From an uncultured Schlesneria sp. (lineage in GTDB: Bacteria; Planctomycetota; Planctomycetia; Planctomycetales; Planctomycetaceae): 64,000 bases of DNA. The notes beneath the pieces were generated by a model. That model saw nothing but the letters and a program-made list of their open reading frames with translations, had not been told where the DNA came from and did no database searches. Location of the stretch: contig CAIVEI010000113.1 of the NCBI GenBank assembly GCA_903904835.1, positions 38,143 to 102,142 on the forward strand. Direction: 5' to 3'. Below, one piece after another: positions 28,430 through 38,317 of this stretch. Every line of letters starts with the position of its first letter. Positions within the stretch are counted from its first letter, which is position 1. The position numbers were made by a program, and so were the translations under genes.

Positions 28430-28891
28430 TTACCGCGTGCCGGCACTTCCGGACACGCTTTCGTCGTCAACCTCGCCGTCGTCCACGTCGCCGATGTCGT
28501 TGTCAAATTCGGAATCATCCGTTTCAACATCGTCACTGACTGTGGTACTTTCTGGCATGACTTCGCGCAACGTCTGCGACGTTTCCGCGCTATATTTCAC
28601 TCCGGGATCGAGCACAAACTTAAGAACCGGCGTGTTCTTCGTTTGTAACCGATCCGCAACTTTCGCCTGTATAAAACCTCGAGCCGATTCGAGGCCGTGC
28701 ATCGTCAAGGACTGCGTTTTGGCATCTCCCATGACCGAGACATAAACCTTGGCAGCTCGCAAGTCGCCACTTACTTCTGCTCGCAAAACCGTCACATTCT
28801 TGACGCGCGGATCCCGCAACCCGAGAAGAATTGTCATACTGACTGATTCTCGAATGGCCTCTGCGGCTTTGGCAACGCGACGTGTATTCAT
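28430..28891 (-). CDS. rbfA: ribosome-binding factor A
   Basis: The 153-residue protein aligns with RbfA: it opens NTRRVAKAAEAIRESVSMTI, then LRDPRVKNVTVLRAEVSGDL and RAAKVYVSVMGD. The LDPGVKYSAETSQTLREVM region is also diagnostic. RbfA matures the 30S subunit by acting on 16S rRNA at low temperature. It has a lineage-specific acidic C terminus (about 40 residues rich in Asp, Glu and Val). It follows infB by 68 bp, the usual order. The gap contains a GC-rich hairpin. Confidence 0.95.
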   Translation of the reverse strand: MNTRRVAKAAEAIRESVSMTILLGLRDPRVKNVTVLRAEVSGDLRAAKVYVSVMGDAKTQSLTMHGLESARGFIQAKVADRLQTKNTPVLKFVLDPGVKYSAETSQTLREVMPESTTVSDDVETDDSEFDNDIGDVDDGEVDDESVSGSAGTR

Positions 28892-28912
28892 GAAACCTCA
28901 AACTGATTGACC

Positions 28913-28940
28913 AAAAGGACCGCGTGAAGCGGCCCCTTTT
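28913..28940 (-). terminator. hairpin between infB and rbfA
   Basis: On the minus strand AAAAGGGGCCGC, a TTCAC loop and GCGGTCCTTTT form a stem with only a short T-run. It could attenuate transcription between infB and rbfA or stabilise mRNA ends. Because the genes form a conserved operon, complete termination is unlikely. Confidence 0.4.
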
Positions 28941-28959
28941 CACCGTTGGACGGCGACAC

Positions 28960-31932
28960 CTACTCTAACTTTCGCTTGACTTCTTCAATCTTAAACGCTT
29001 CCAGAAGATCCCCCTCTTTAACGTCATTGTAGTTTTCTAATCGAATACCACATTCCATCCCCTCGCGGACTTCGCGAGCATCTTCCTTCTCTCGTTTTAG
29101 CGATGCGATTCCGTAAGTATTAATGACTCGTTGTTCGCGAATCAAATGAATACGGCTGGATCTTTCAATTGTTCCGTTAAGGACGCGGCATCCCGCAATT
29201 GTTCCGAAACGAGTGATGCTGAACGTCCGCAGCACAATTGCGCGACCCGTGGCAACTTCCCGTTGTTCGGGTTTCAGCATCCCCTCAAGAATCTTTCGAA
29301 TCTCGTCCATGACTTCGTAAATGATACTGTAACGCCGAATCTCAACCCCTTCCTGCTGAGCCAGAAGTTGGGCTTGGTTATCGGCAATGACGTGGAAGGC
29401 GAAGATTACAGCGTTTGAAGCCGAGGCCAGATAAACATCACTCTCATTGACGCCACCCACTCCCTGGTGAAGAAGTTTGACACGCACTTCTGGATGTTCG
29501 AATTTATTCATCTCACTACGAATTGCTTCCAGTGAGCCTGGAGTGTCGGCCTTGATAATCACTGCCAAGTCCCTGATTTCACCTTCGGCCGCCGCATTGA
29601 GGATGTCTTCCAGCGTTCTCTTGCCACCCATATTGGCGAGGACCGATGCTCGGCCCTTCTGGCGTCGCTCTTCAGCCGCCTCACGGGCTGCATCAACATC
29701 CGCGAGGACCAGGAACTGATCGCCCGGACCAGGGACAATGTCCAATCCAGCCACCTTCACTGGTGTCGATGGCAAGGCTTCTTCCAACTCTTCGTCGCGT
29801 TCGTTGTACATCGCACGAATTCGGCCAAAGGCTCCTCCGCACAGAACCACGTCGCCAACCCGAAGCGTCCCCTTCTGGACAATCAGCCAGGCCAATGGGC
29901 CGCGGCCTTCGTCGCGAAACGCTTCCAGACAAGTTCCCGATGCGGGGCGATTGGGGTTTGCTTTGAATTCGTGCAATTCTGCCGTCAACAACAAGGTGTC
30001 GAGAAGTTCCGGCAACCCCTGTCCGGTCAGGCCCGAAGTTCGAATCACTTCCACGTCACCGCCCCATTCCGCTGCCAACACGTTATGTGCGGACAGATCC
30101 GTGAGCACGCGTTGCTCGTTCCGGTCAGGCAAGTCAACTTTATTCATTGCTACGACCAGCGGCACGTTTGCCGCACGAGCATGAGAAATACATTCGATCG
30201 TCTGAGGCATGACACCGTCATTGGCTGCTACAACCAATACAACGATATCGGTCACGGTCGCACCGCGAGCCCGCATCTCACCGAAGGCAGCATGACCTGG
30301 AGTATCAACAAACGTCAATTTGTGACCATTATGCTCGATCTGATAAGCCGCAATATGTTGGGTAATTCCACCATGTTCGGACGCAGCAACATTTGCCGAT
30401 CGCAGCTTGTCAACGAGCGTTGTTTTACCATGATCAACGTGACCGAGGATCGTGATAATTGGTGGACGAGTCTGCAATTCCTCAGGTCGATCTTCACCTT
30501 CGGCAACTTCCGTGACCTCCTCCTCGATTGTCTTTTCATGGCGAATTTGCAGGTCAACTCCCAGTTCAAGGCAGACTTCGATCGCGACGTCTTCTTCGAG
30601 AGCGGAATTAATGGTCACCATGTCTCCTCGCTGCCAGAGAATTTGCATAATCGACTTGGCAGGACGACCAATCCCTTCGGAGAGGGATCGAACGGTGAGT
30701 GGAAGCTCGAGTTCGGCGGTCGACTTCAGCGGCACGGGGCCAGAGCGCCGCTGCGGCTTAGGCCGAACACGTGAACCGCGGCCAGTTCGTTCTTCTTCTT
30801 CGTCGATATCCTTCAGTGAAACTTTGCGGCGCAAGTTGCGAGCTTCTTGCAGCGAAGCACCACCAACGTGCTTTTTCCCTTTCAAATCCTCTGGCTCTTC
30901 ATCGCCTGGTTTTTTCGGTTTCGCGGATTCTGGCCGTTTACGGATGATTGGCCCGAGCGGCGCGTCCTTTGGCGGCCCGTCTGCATTAAACCGCTGGGTT
31001 GGCCGTTGTGGAGCCGCTTCTTCGGGCTTCGGCGCTTTGGTGGAAGGAGGAGCTTTAAAGCGTGGGATTTCCGCAATCAGCGGACCTGCAGCCGCTTTGG
31101 CTTTCTTAATCGGCGGCGGCGCTGCTGTCGCGGCACCCTTTGCGCCTCCAACATCAGCAGTCCCACGTGAAACCATCACTCGCATTGATTTTTGCGGCGC
31201 GGTTGGTGCGGCAAAATCAGAGCGGACTGGCGGTGGCGGTGGAGCGAGTGCCCCTTTGTCTTCCCCTGACGGCATTACCCGAGGCTTTGAAGTCGGCGTC
31301 GTTAATTTCACGATCGGCGTTGCGACAGTCGATGCCGCAACAGGTGGTGTTACAACAACAGGCGGCACCGAGACGATCGGGGCAACAGGAGCCGGAATCG
31401 AAGCTTCAACAAATTCCTGGGTTGCATTTGCAACTGGATTGGATTCGGATTCCGCAGATGTTAAGACCGGCTCATCTGCAGGGACGTGGGAATCCGGCGT
31501 TTCAGCAACAGCAACACTTGAATCACCGTGCTCAGGTAACACCAAAGCGTCATGATCTACGTAACTCGCTTCCGCGGGTACGGTGGAATGATCGTCAATC
31601 ACGGTTTTAGGTGAGCCGGAATCAACCTGTCTTGACCGAGGGACCATCAGAGGCGGCTTTGCCCCCATGACGCGAATCGGCCGAGATTTAACAGCCACGT
31701 CAATCACGGGGTCTCTCGACACCACTTGATTGATTGCAGCGGGCGCAGGGGTCGATTGGGCGGGAGATGAACCGTTTGATCGAATGATATCCATCACTCG
31801 ATCCCGCTCTTCAGGCGAGATACTCGCCAACGCGGAGTTCTTGATCATGATCCCGGCTTTGGCACAGAAGTCGATCAATAATTTACTATCGATATCAAGC
31901 TCTTTGGCAAGAGCGAAGATCCGGATTTTCAA
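28960..31932 (-). CDS. infB: translation initiation factor IF-2
   Basis: The 990-residue factor has an N-terminal IF2 domain (MKIRIFALAKELDIDSKLLI). A long Pro/Ala/Val-rich low-complexity linker follows to about residue 400. A second IF2_N-like region (LPLTVRSLSEGIGRPAKSIM) precedes the GTPase: GHVDHGKTT at about 494-502, DTPGHAAF and NKVD. Domains II-IV follow, ending in LEAFKIEEVKRKLE. It delivers initiator tRNA to the ribosome. The start codon is TTG (31930-31932), with AAGGA 9 nt upstream; the encoded N terminus matches planctomycete IF-2. The linker is unusually long, giving extra length over the about 890 residues of E. coli. Confidence 0.97.
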   Translation of the reverse strand: MKIRIFALAKELDIDSKLLIDFCAKAGIMIKNSALASISPEERDRVMDIIRSNGSSPAQSTPAPAAINQVVSRDPVIDVAVKSRPIRVMGAKPPLMVPRSRQVDSGSPKTVIDDHSTVPAEASYVDHDALVLPEHGDSSVAVAETPDSHVPADEPVLTSAESESNPVANATQEFVEASIPAPVAPIVSVPPVVVTPPVAASTVATPIVKLTTPTSKPRVMPSGEDKGALAPPPPPVRSDFAAPTAPQKSMRVMVSRGTADVGGAKGAATAAPPPIKKAKAAAGPLIAEIPRFKAPPSTKAPKPEEAAPQRPTQRFNADGPPKDAPLGPIIRKRPESAKPKKPGDEEPEDLKGKKHVGGASLQEARNLRRKVSLKDIDEEEERTGRGSRVRPKPQRRSGPVPLKSTAELELPLTVRSLSEGIGRPAKSIMQILWQRGDMVTINSALEEDVAIEVCLELGVDLQIRHEKTIEEEVTEVAEGEDRPEELQTRPPIITILGHVDHGKTTLVDKLRSANVAASEHGGITQHIAAYQIEHNGHKLTFVDTPGHAAFGEMRARGATVTDIVVLVVAANDGVMPQTIECISHARAANVPLVVAMNKVDLPDRNEQRVLTDLSAHNVLAAEWGGDVEVIRTSGLTGQGLPELLDTLLLTAELHEFKANPNRPASGTCLEAFRDEGRGPLAWLIVQKGTLRVGDVVLCGGAFGRIRAMYNERDEELEEALPSTPVKVAGLDIVPGPGDQFLVLADVDAAREAAEERRQKGRASVLANMGGKRTLEDILNAAAEGEIRDLAVIIKADTPGSLEAIRSEMNKFEHPEVRVKLLHQGVGGVNESDVYLASASNAVIFAFHVIADNQAQLLAQQEGVEIRRYSIIYEVMDEIRKILEGMLKPEQREVATGRAIVLRTFSITRFGTIAGCRVLNGTIERSSRIHLIREQRVINTYGIASLKREKEDAREVREGMECGIRLENYNDVKEGDLLEAFKIEEVKRKLE

Positions 31933-32333
31933 ACGCGAGTCCTTCGTGGGAAATGCCCGACCGGTGTTCCCGGCTTAACTGCAATGACAAAGAGTTCGTC
32001 GGGGACGTCACATTCAGCCCCAGACACCTTTGCCCGAATTCATTTTTTCTCAAACGCCATCGAAACTTGTTGCTTCTTGCCGTGGGATTTAAAACACCAA
32101 ACCTCACGTTTGAAACAAAAGTTCGCCTGCATCTATTAATTTTCTGATGACGACGTTGAACTTCGGGCTGCCAACCCAAATCGGCATTGTCTTACGGGCT
32201 TCGATGTTTCCCTAAAAGAGGCTTTCGCCATTTGCAAAACGCACGCGAATCGCCTGCGCTCCAAATACTCCGAACCAAAAATTCTGAACCAACCCTGCTA
32301 CCAAGTTAACTTGTTACATCCTATTCAGAAAGC
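31933..32333. other. nusA-infB intergenic gap
   Basis: This 401-bp gap separates nusA from infB, which are usually adjacent. Open frames here are short and lack family similarity. I see no hairpin or repeat. It could contain a separate infB promoter. Confidence 0.5.
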
Positions 32334-33698
32334 CTAAGTCGCTGGCTGGTGTTCTATGTCATGATCACCACTCGCACCGATGGCATCGTTCTTTGAAACA
32401 TTCGATTCGCCATTAGAACTGGCCGCACCATTGCTCGATTCAGAGGCCGGCTTGGCCTTTTCAACAGGCTTTCGACGCTCATGATCAAACTTATCATGCT
32501 CCTGAGCCTTTTCTTGAGCACGACGCTGACGTTGCTCTAACTCAAGTCGCTCACTCTCTTTTTCAGCATGAGCAACAATTGCGTCACACTGTTCTTCCGT
32601 CAGCCCACCCATTTCCGCTAGCTGATCTGGTTCGATCACCGACAAGTCATCGAAACTCAAAAAACCTTGTGCAACAAGACTTTCTGCCAAATCTGCCGTG
32701 ACATCGGGAGTCTCCGAAAACGCCTGGACAGCACGCTCAAGCTGTTCGTCAAGCTCTTCCCGAGTCATCACTTCGATATCCCAGCCGACCAGCTTGGACG
32801 CTAACCGAACGTTTTGTCCGCGTTTCCCGATTGCCAACGACAACTGATCGTCGCGAACCAGCACAATAACGCGTCCCAGCATCGGACACAGGATGACGTC
32901 CTCAACTTCTGCCGGCTGCAATGCATTAGGAACGAGAACCTGAAGAGAATCATTCCAACGAACAATGTCGATCTTCTCGTCCCCAAGTTCGCCTGTAATG
33001 TTCTTTATTCGAGCACCGCGAACACCGACACAGGCCCCAACAGCATCAATATTATTGTCGATACAGCTAACGGCGACCTTGGATCGATACCCTGCTTCAC
33101 GTGCCAGAGACCGTACTTCGATGATTCGCTCGGAGACTTCGGGAATTTCCAGCTCAAACAGTCGGCGAACAAATTCGACGTGAGTTCGCGAAAGAATAAT
33201 CTTGACGCGACTACCGGATTTACGCACTTCGAGGACGATCGCGCGAACTCGATCACCGACCCTAAATCCTTCGCCAGGAATCTGCTCACCCCGGGGCAAC
33301 AACCCCTCAACTTTACCCAGATTGACAATCGATGAGCCACCCTCGAGCTTCGCGACAGTACCGGTGACGATTTGATTCCGTTGATCAACGTATTCATCAA
33401 ACAACGAATCGCGTTCAGCTTCGCGGATCTTTTGAATCATCACTTGCTTGGCAGTCTGAGCGGAAATCCGTCCCAGCAACTCACCTAACGCATCGGGATC
33501 AACATCTTTACCGTTTGTCTTGACTGTTGGATGCCCAGAGGCACGATCAACGTGAACTTCGATGGTTTCTTCTTCGCCATAATGTTTGCGCGCCGCCGAA
33601 AGGATCGCCTGCTCGATCCCTTCGAACACGATCTCCTTGTCAATACTCTTATCTCTGTGAATCGCATCGACGATTCGCAAGAGCTCGGGACCGTTCAT
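32334..33698 (-). CDS. nusA: transcription termination/antitermination factor NusA
   Basis: The 454-residue protein starts [20 protein letters not shown] and [17 protein letters not shown] (RNA-polymerase-binding domain). An S1 domain follows ([21 protein letters not shown]), then KH domains ([20 protein letters not shown] and [20 protein letters not shown]). One helix-hairpin-helix repeat follows near residue 350, and a Lys/Glu/Ser-rich tail ends the protein. NusA modulates pausing, termination and antitermination. The ATG at 33698 has AGAGGT upstream; the open frame runs 14 codons further. rimP, which precedes nusA in most bacteria, is absent upstream. Confidence 0.96.
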   Translation of the reverse strand: MNGPELLRIVDAIHRDKSIDKEIVFEGIEQAILSAARKHYGEEETIEVHVDRASGHPTVKTNGKDVDPDALGELLGRISAQTAKQVMIQKIREAERDSLFDEYVDQRNQIVTGTVAKLEGGSSIVNLGKVEGLLPRGEQIPGEGFRVGDRVRAIVLEVRKSGSRVKIILSRTHVEFVRRLFELEIPEVSERIIEVRSLAREAGYRSKVAVSCIDNNIDAVGACVGVRGARIKNITGELGDEKIDIVRWNDSLQVLVPNALQPAEVEDVILCPMLGRVIVLVRDDQLSLAIGKRGQNVRLASKLVGWDIEVMTREELDEQLERAVQAFSETPDVTADLAESLVAQGFLSFDDLSVIEPDQLAEMGGLTEEQCDAIVAHAEKESERLELEQRQRRAQEKAQEHDKFDHERRKPVEKAKPASESSNGAASSNGESNVSKNDAIGASGDHDIEHQPAT

Positions 33699-33751
33699 TG
33701 CGCTACCTCTAATACACGGCGGCGAAAACCGCCACAACAAGTTCCATCTCT

Positions 33752-33781
33752 AAAAACAAAAAAAGCGGGCACAAGTCCCAC
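33752..33781 (-). terminator. intrinsic terminator or attenuator upstream of nusA
   Basis: On the minus strand GTGGG, a 7-nt loop, and CCCGC are followed by TTTTTTTGTTTTT. It lies 54 bp upstream of the nusA start. No minus-strand gene ends here, so it may be a leader attenuator controlling nusA, or a remnant from a lost upstream gene. Confidence 0.6.
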
Positions 33782-34281
33782 TTCGTTCGCAGTCAAGCTC
33801 GTCAAAGCCGACTATGACACCTACCCACAACCGGTGATCCGATTGCAAATCGCGGTGCCGACCAGGAACCTGTCATTATTTCAGGCTACATGGAAATTGA
33901 CTCCGCTCAAAAGCTGAGACTCAAAACCGCACTTCATGGACGCTCATCCAACAAAATTCGCCTCAGACTGGTGATTGTGTCTGTCGACATGCAGAGGAAC
34001 ATCCCTTCCGTGCAACGCTGACGATACTGGCCATGACTCGTCATGTCAAGGAGTTCCAACGAGTTCGATCAAGGATTAGGCGTTGATTTAGGTCAACCAG
34101 ACGATTCCGATTTTGATTCGCAAACAGGTTCGGATTGGTTCGTCACCAAACACAGACCCACGTTCACTGCAAACTTTTCAACGATCGATTTCTCAGGACA
34201 TGTTGACGCAATGACCGGTTCCGGATTGAATCATGCCATTGCAGGGATGTTTTATGTGACAGCCAGCTCTTGGAGTTACCC
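33782..34281. other. divergent intergenic region upstream of nusA
   Basis: The 500-bp stretch separates nusA from a divergent TPR gene. I looked for rimP and for tRNA genes and recognised none. Open frames on the plus strand are shadows of nusA that run on into the gap. Promoters for both genes should be here. Confidence 0.5.
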
Positions 34282-35700
34282 ATGTTTCGTCGATATTGGA
34301 TCGTGCTCGTTCTGTGTTTGGGGTCAATCGCTTCGGCTCAGTCCGAGGCAGAACAGGAAAAGTTGAAGAAAGATGCCGAGGCTGCGTACCAACTGGGTGA
34401 CTTTGCCAAGTGCAAGGAATTAACAACCAAGGTTCTCGCCCAGAATCCGAAAGATCATGCCGCAATGTATCTTCGCGCCAGTTCGCGAGTCGAACTGGGA
34501 GTGTTCAAACGCGACATCCAGGAGTTGCGCGAAGGGATTCAGGATGCACGCGAATCACTCAAAATTGGCGGAAGCTCGGTAGTTAACTATTACCTTCCAT
34601 ATTTGTATGGGATGATCGCCCTGGCAAATATGGAAGGCAAGAAAGAGCACGCGATCGTTGCAGTGGATGTCGCGACGAAGAACGTCCTGAATCGCACGAA
34701 TCTCAAGCCCGACGAGAAAGCGAATGTTCTGTACCAGCGCGCTGCGGCTTACATTCACCTCAAGGATTTGAACGCGGCAATCGAAGACTATCAGGCAGCG
34801 ATCAAGAGTGAACCAAGCCATCTGGGTGCACATGTCGGTCTGGCCGAAACTTACAATGTTTCAGGCCAGCCGGATAAGGCCCTGGCTGCGTTTACCGCCG
34901 CCATTGAGACATTCCCTAACAACCACCTTGTCTACAACAATCGAGGGTTGTGCTACCAACAACAGGGTAGACCGCAAGAAGCGGTTAACGATTTCAACAA
35001 AGCCCTGGAAATTGACAAAAATTTTGCAGTTGCCTACACAAATCGAGGTTACACCTATCAAAGTGTGGGAAATCTGAAAGATGCTGAGCAGGATTTCACA
35101 AAAGCCATCAGCATCGAAGCGAACAATCCTTTGTTTACAAGCCTCCGCGGAACCTGTCGCCTCTCTCAAGGAAACACCGCAGGAGCCATCGAAGACTACA
35201 AGCAGGCAATTCGACTGACGCCACAAAACCCCGTCGCATACGCCGATCTTGGCTTTGCAAAATTCTTTTCCAAGGATTATTCAGGGGCAAGTGAAGCGTT
35301 CAATCAAGCGATACAAATTGACGCCAACGCGACACGATATTTGAACCCGTGGCTTTTATGGTCACTGGTTCTCTCGGGTAAACCCGATGCTGTCTCCGAC
35401 ATCGCTGCGGCGAGTGCGAGTAAACCCGAGAACGAGCGTGACTGGATCGATGCTCTCGTTCTTTTCCTTGGTGGAAAGCTCTCCGAACAACAACTTGATA
35501 ATTTCGTGACCGCGACCACCGATCCGAAAATGAAAAACGCACAGCGATGCGAAGCTTACTTCTTCATCGCCGAACGCCGATATGCCGCCAACGACAAAGT
35601 CAATGCCACGGCATTCTACAAACAAGTTCTTCAAACCAAGGCCGCCCAGCTTTCGGCTTATCGCGGTGCCCAATACGCACTGCAATCGTTTGGGAAATAG
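34282..35700 (+). CDS. secreted TPR-repeat protein
   Basis: The 472-residue protein has a signal peptide (FRRYWIVLVLCLGSIASAQS) and consecutive tetratricopeptide repeats. Examples are AAYQLGDFAKCKELTTKVLA, NRGLCYQQQGRPQEAVNDFN, NRGYTYQSVGNLKDAEQDFT, and AGAIEDYKQAIRLTPQNPVA. TPR arrays mediate protein contacts; no enzymatic domain is visible. The ATG at 34282 has GGAG 8 nt upstream and starts the signal peptide; a TTG four codons earlier is less likely. It stands alone on the plus strand, divergent from nusA. Confidence 0.85.
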   Translation: MFRRYWIVLVLCLGSIASAQSEAEQEKLKKDAEAAYQLGDFAKCKELTTKVLAQNPKDHAAMYLRASSRVELGVFKRDIQELREGIQDARESLKIGGSSVVNYYLPYLYGMIALANMEGKKEHAIVAVDVATKNVLNRTNLKPDEKANVLYQRAAAYIHLKDLNAAIEDYQAAIKSEPSHLGAHVGLAETYNVSGQPDKALAAFTAAIETFPNNHLVYNNRGLCYQQQGRPQEAVNDFNKALEIDKNFAVAYTNRGYTYQSVGNLKDAEQDFTKAISIEANNPLFTSLRGTCRLSQGNTAGAIEDYKQAIRLTPQNPVAYADLGFAKFFSKDYSGASEAFNQAIQIDANATRYLNPWLLWSLVLSGKPDAVSDIAAASASKPENERDWIDALVLFLGGKLSEQQLDNFVTATTDPKMKNAQRCEAYFFIAERRYAANDKVNATAFYKQVLQTKAAQLSAYRGAQYALQSFGK

Positions 35701-36000
35701 TCGAATACAACAGTTCTGCGACATTTTAAAAAGGCGATGTAAGTCGAAATCGCCGCAGTGCGACATTGTTGAGCTGCGGCGGTATCTTTTGGTCATGCCA
35801 TGGGCCAGGGCTCTAGCGACAGACCTATTTGTCTCGATTTCGCATTGGATTGTTTTTCGCATTGTGGTCTACCTCTGCCAGTCCAAGATGTTCCATCAGC
35901 GGCGGAATGTACATCGCGAATTCGAGGCCGGCAGTATGAAAAACTAATCCCACAATCCAGGGATAACCACACTCAGCGTAACCACCTGTTTTGTCGGCCC
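35701..36000. other. convergent intergenic region
   Basis: This 300-bp gap separates the TPR gene and the convergent phytanoyl-CoA dioxygenase-like gene. I see no repeat family, terminator with a T-run, or credible gene. Confidence 0.45.
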
Positions 36001-36813
36001 TCAATCGTATGCCCCCTGAGCATGATCGCCCAGCAATCGTCGCTGCCGTGGATTGCAAGCAGCCAAAACTTCCGGGTTAAACTGCCACTCAAAATACGGA
36101 GCGAAGTGTTGTGACATCTCTCGTCTGCCATAGTGGACTTGCAATAGATAGCGAACTTGATTCGCAGTTCGATTATCGCTGCCGCTGTGCCAAAGGTCAC
36201 TGCGAAATAACAAGACATCACCCGCATTGCACAGGACAGGCTGTAACATGCGGTCACCCCATTGTTTCTCGGTTCGGGCCGGTTTACTCCCCGCCGTGTG
36301 ACTTCCCGGTATGACCTGCGTAGGACACAACTCTTCCGTTTGAGGGCTGAGGTAGAAGTGGGCCGTACAAAGAAACATGGGGACGCGGATTTCCGATGGA
36401 ACTCCAGGAGCGGGCCATTCCATCGGCAAGTAATCCAGATGAAGCCCTACTCCGCGATGGCCCGGATGACTGCGCCAGGCCGTTTCTCCAATAATGTGAC
36501 AGTTGCTGCCAAGTGCTCGCTCGGCGACGTCGATAACCCCTTCGCGATCCAGGAATGACAGCCAGAACGGGTCCCGATTAAACACGTTCTTGTAATGATC
36601 CGTTAATCCTTCAAAGTCCCAGCCAATCGGTGCCAGTCGGTCAATCTTATCACGTGCGATCTTTATTTCTGTGGTCTGGAGGACTCCCGGAATTAAAACA
36701 AACCCGTCGACGTGCATCGCTTCCAGCATCCGGTCCACTTCCTCACGGTCATAAGTCGGAAGTCGCTCGTAGAACAGTTTTGGCACTGCGGATTTACGAT
36801 TGATCATCGTCAT
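36001..36813 (-). CDS. phytanoyl-CoA dioxygenase (PhyH) family oxygenase
   Basis: The 270-residue protein has the Fe(II)/2-oxoglutarate double-stranded helix. The iron motif is GVGLHLDYLPMEW (HxD) and the distal histidine is in LLFRSDLWHSGSDNRTANQV, where the Arg likely binds 2-oxoglutarate. The N terminus (EVDRMLEAMHVDGFVLIPGV) is typical of PhyH proteins. Such enzymes hydroxylate small metabolites or lipids; the substrate cannot be named. Two starts lie close together (36813 and 36807). It is monocistronic. Confidence 0.9.
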   Translation of the reverse strand: MTMINRKSAVPKLFYERLPTYDREEVDRMLEAMHVDGFVLIPGVLQTTEIKIARDKIDRLAPIGWDFEGLTDHYKNVFNRDPFWLSFLDREGVIDVAERALGSNCHIIGETAWRSHPGHRGVGLHLDYLPMEWPAPGVPSEIRVPMFLCTAHFYLSPQTEELCPTQVIPGSHTAGSKPARTEKQWGDRMLQPVLCNAGDVLLFRSDLWHSGSDNRTANQVRYLLQVHYGRREMSQHFAPYFEWQFNPEVLAACNPRQRRLLGDHAQGAYD

Positions 36814-36990
36814 TACTCCATCTGAACTGCTTATTCAGCTTCAAGAATTCCATTGTGCGTGCGTAACACGGTAGTCTGTTTCGGACAAGTTTTCTAAATA
36901 CTTCGCTGTTAAATCCTCGGTGAACCAAAATCGAGGCGTCGAATACTGACGCTGAGCCAAGTGGGAATTTCTTATAAAAAGGGGGGAAAA

Positions 36991-37413
36991 ATGACTGAGA
37001 ATCGCCGAAGCACCAAGGGGACTGTCAAGAGGGCCACGAAGAGGGTGGCCGCGCGCCCTGCCCCATCGCGCGCGGCCAAGGGGGACGGCGAAAGCGAAGT
37101 CCTCGCGAACATCGCCGAGATGTCAGGAACCGATCGCATATTAGGCGAGCGGATGCATGTCATCGTCAAAGCCAGCGCACCGACCCTCACGCCACGGCTC
37201 TGGTACGGGATGCCTGCATATTCCAAAGAGGGTAAAGTCGTCTGCTTCTTCCAAAGCGCGCAGAAGTTCAAAACAAGGTACGCGACGTTTGGCTTCATGC
37301 ACGAAGCCAAACTCGACGATGGAGACATGTGGCCGACCGCCTTCGCGCTGAAGGAACTGAATGCCGCCACAGAGGCAATAATCAGCGAACTCGTCAAGAA
37401 GGCGGTCAGTTGA
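36991..37413 (+). CDS. DUF1801-family protein
   Basis: The 140-residue protein has a Lys/Arg/Ala-rich N-terminal tail ([20 protein letters not shown]). A compact DUF1801-like domain follows: [20 protein letters not shown], then [19 protein letters not shown]. Family members related to YdhG/Fra are annotated as possible iron chaperones, with little experimental support. GGGGGG lies 5-6 nt before the ATG at 36991, fixing that start; an ATG-like start 10 codons earlier lies within the G-run leader. It stands alone. Confidence 0.8.
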   Translation: MTENRRSTKGTVKRATKRVAARPAPSRAAKGDGESEVLANIAEMSGTDRILGERMHVIVKASAPTLTPRLWYGMPAYSKEGKVVCFFQSAQKFKTRYATFGFMHEAKLDDGDMWPTAFALKELNAATEAIISELVKKAVS

Positions 37414-37443
37414 TGTCACATCAAAAACAAAATTCAATCAAAA

Positions 37444-37478
37444 AGTTCACCCGACTTTGCGCGAGTTCACCCGACTTC
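37444..37478. repeat. AGTTCACCCGACTT direct repeat pair
   Basis: Two copies of AGTTCACCCGACTT, at 37444-37457 and 37464-37477, are separated by 6 nt. The same motif recurs in degenerate form at 63640-63700. The stretch belongs to the 37414-39792 gap. Confidence 0.6.
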
Positions 37479-37688
37479 AAATCCCATCAAACATTCCAGG
37501 TGAGCCGGGAGGTGCCATCCCCCGGATTCTTCCGCCCCGTCGTTTCCTGTCCATGAACATCGGTGCGATCCGTGGTGAATGTCTTTCCGATTTAACTTAT
37601 TTCAAAAACTTTGGGCAACTATAGGAATGTTGCGGCGACTTTGGCGCTTTACAAACTCCTTTTGACGTTTCCTTCGTGGGAAAGTCTG

Positions 37689-38315
37689 GGCAACGCTGAT
37701 GGGCAACATTGGCGGAGCTTAGGCAACTCCGGTTAGGCAACCATGAAACGGAATAGGGAACACTGGGAGTTCTTAGGCAACACTGGCGATTTCACAGGGA
37801 TTTTTCAAAAATCGAGTCGCAACGTGTTTAGGCAACTCTGATGGGCAACATTGGCGGCGCTTAGGCAACTCTGGTTAGGCAACCATGAAACGGCTTAGGG
37901 AACTCTGGGAGTTCTTAGGCAACACTGGCGATTTCCAGGGATTTTTCAAAATCGAGTCTCAACATGTTTAGGCAACGCTGATGGGCAACATTGGCGGCGC
38001 TTAGGCAACTCTGGTTAGGCAAGCATGAAACGGCTTAGGGAACTCTGGGAGTTCTTAGGCAACACTGGCGATTTCCGGGGAGTTTTCAAAAATCGAGTCT
38101 CAACATGTTTAGGCAACTCTGATAGGCAACATTGGCGGCGCTTAGGCAACTCTGGTTAGGCAAGCATCAAACGGCATAGGGAACTCTGGGAGTTCTTAGG
38201 CAACATTGGCCATTTCCAGGGAGTTTTCAAAAATCGAGTCTCAACATGTTTAGGCAACACTGATGGGAAACACTGATGGGAAACACTGGCGAGGTTTCGG
38301 CAACGATGGTTGGGC
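37689..38315. repeat. tandem array of 141-bp units
   Basis: Units start at GGCAAC..TGAT at 37689, 37831, 37971, 38112 and 38253, spaced 142, 140, 141 and 141 bp; the fifth is partial. Each unit contains sub-motifs (GGCAACATTGGCGGCGCTTA, TTAGGCAACTCTGGTTAGGC, ATGAAACGGC, TTAGGCAACACTGGCGATTT, and TTCAAAAATCGAGTCTCAAC), so shorter GGCAAC-based repeats nest within it. Units differ at a few percent of positions. A single degenerate unit lies inverted at about 19308-19416. It encodes no protein. Confidence 0.9.
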
Positions 38316-38317
38316 TC

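Noticed and set aside
33741..34281. Possible rimP upstream of nusA
   Set aside because: No minus-strand open frame of suitable size between nusA and the TPR gene.
37689..38315. Tandem repeats considered as a CRISPR array
   Set aside because: The repeat period is 141 bp and the whole unit is repeated; there are no constant repeats with unique spacers and no cas genes.
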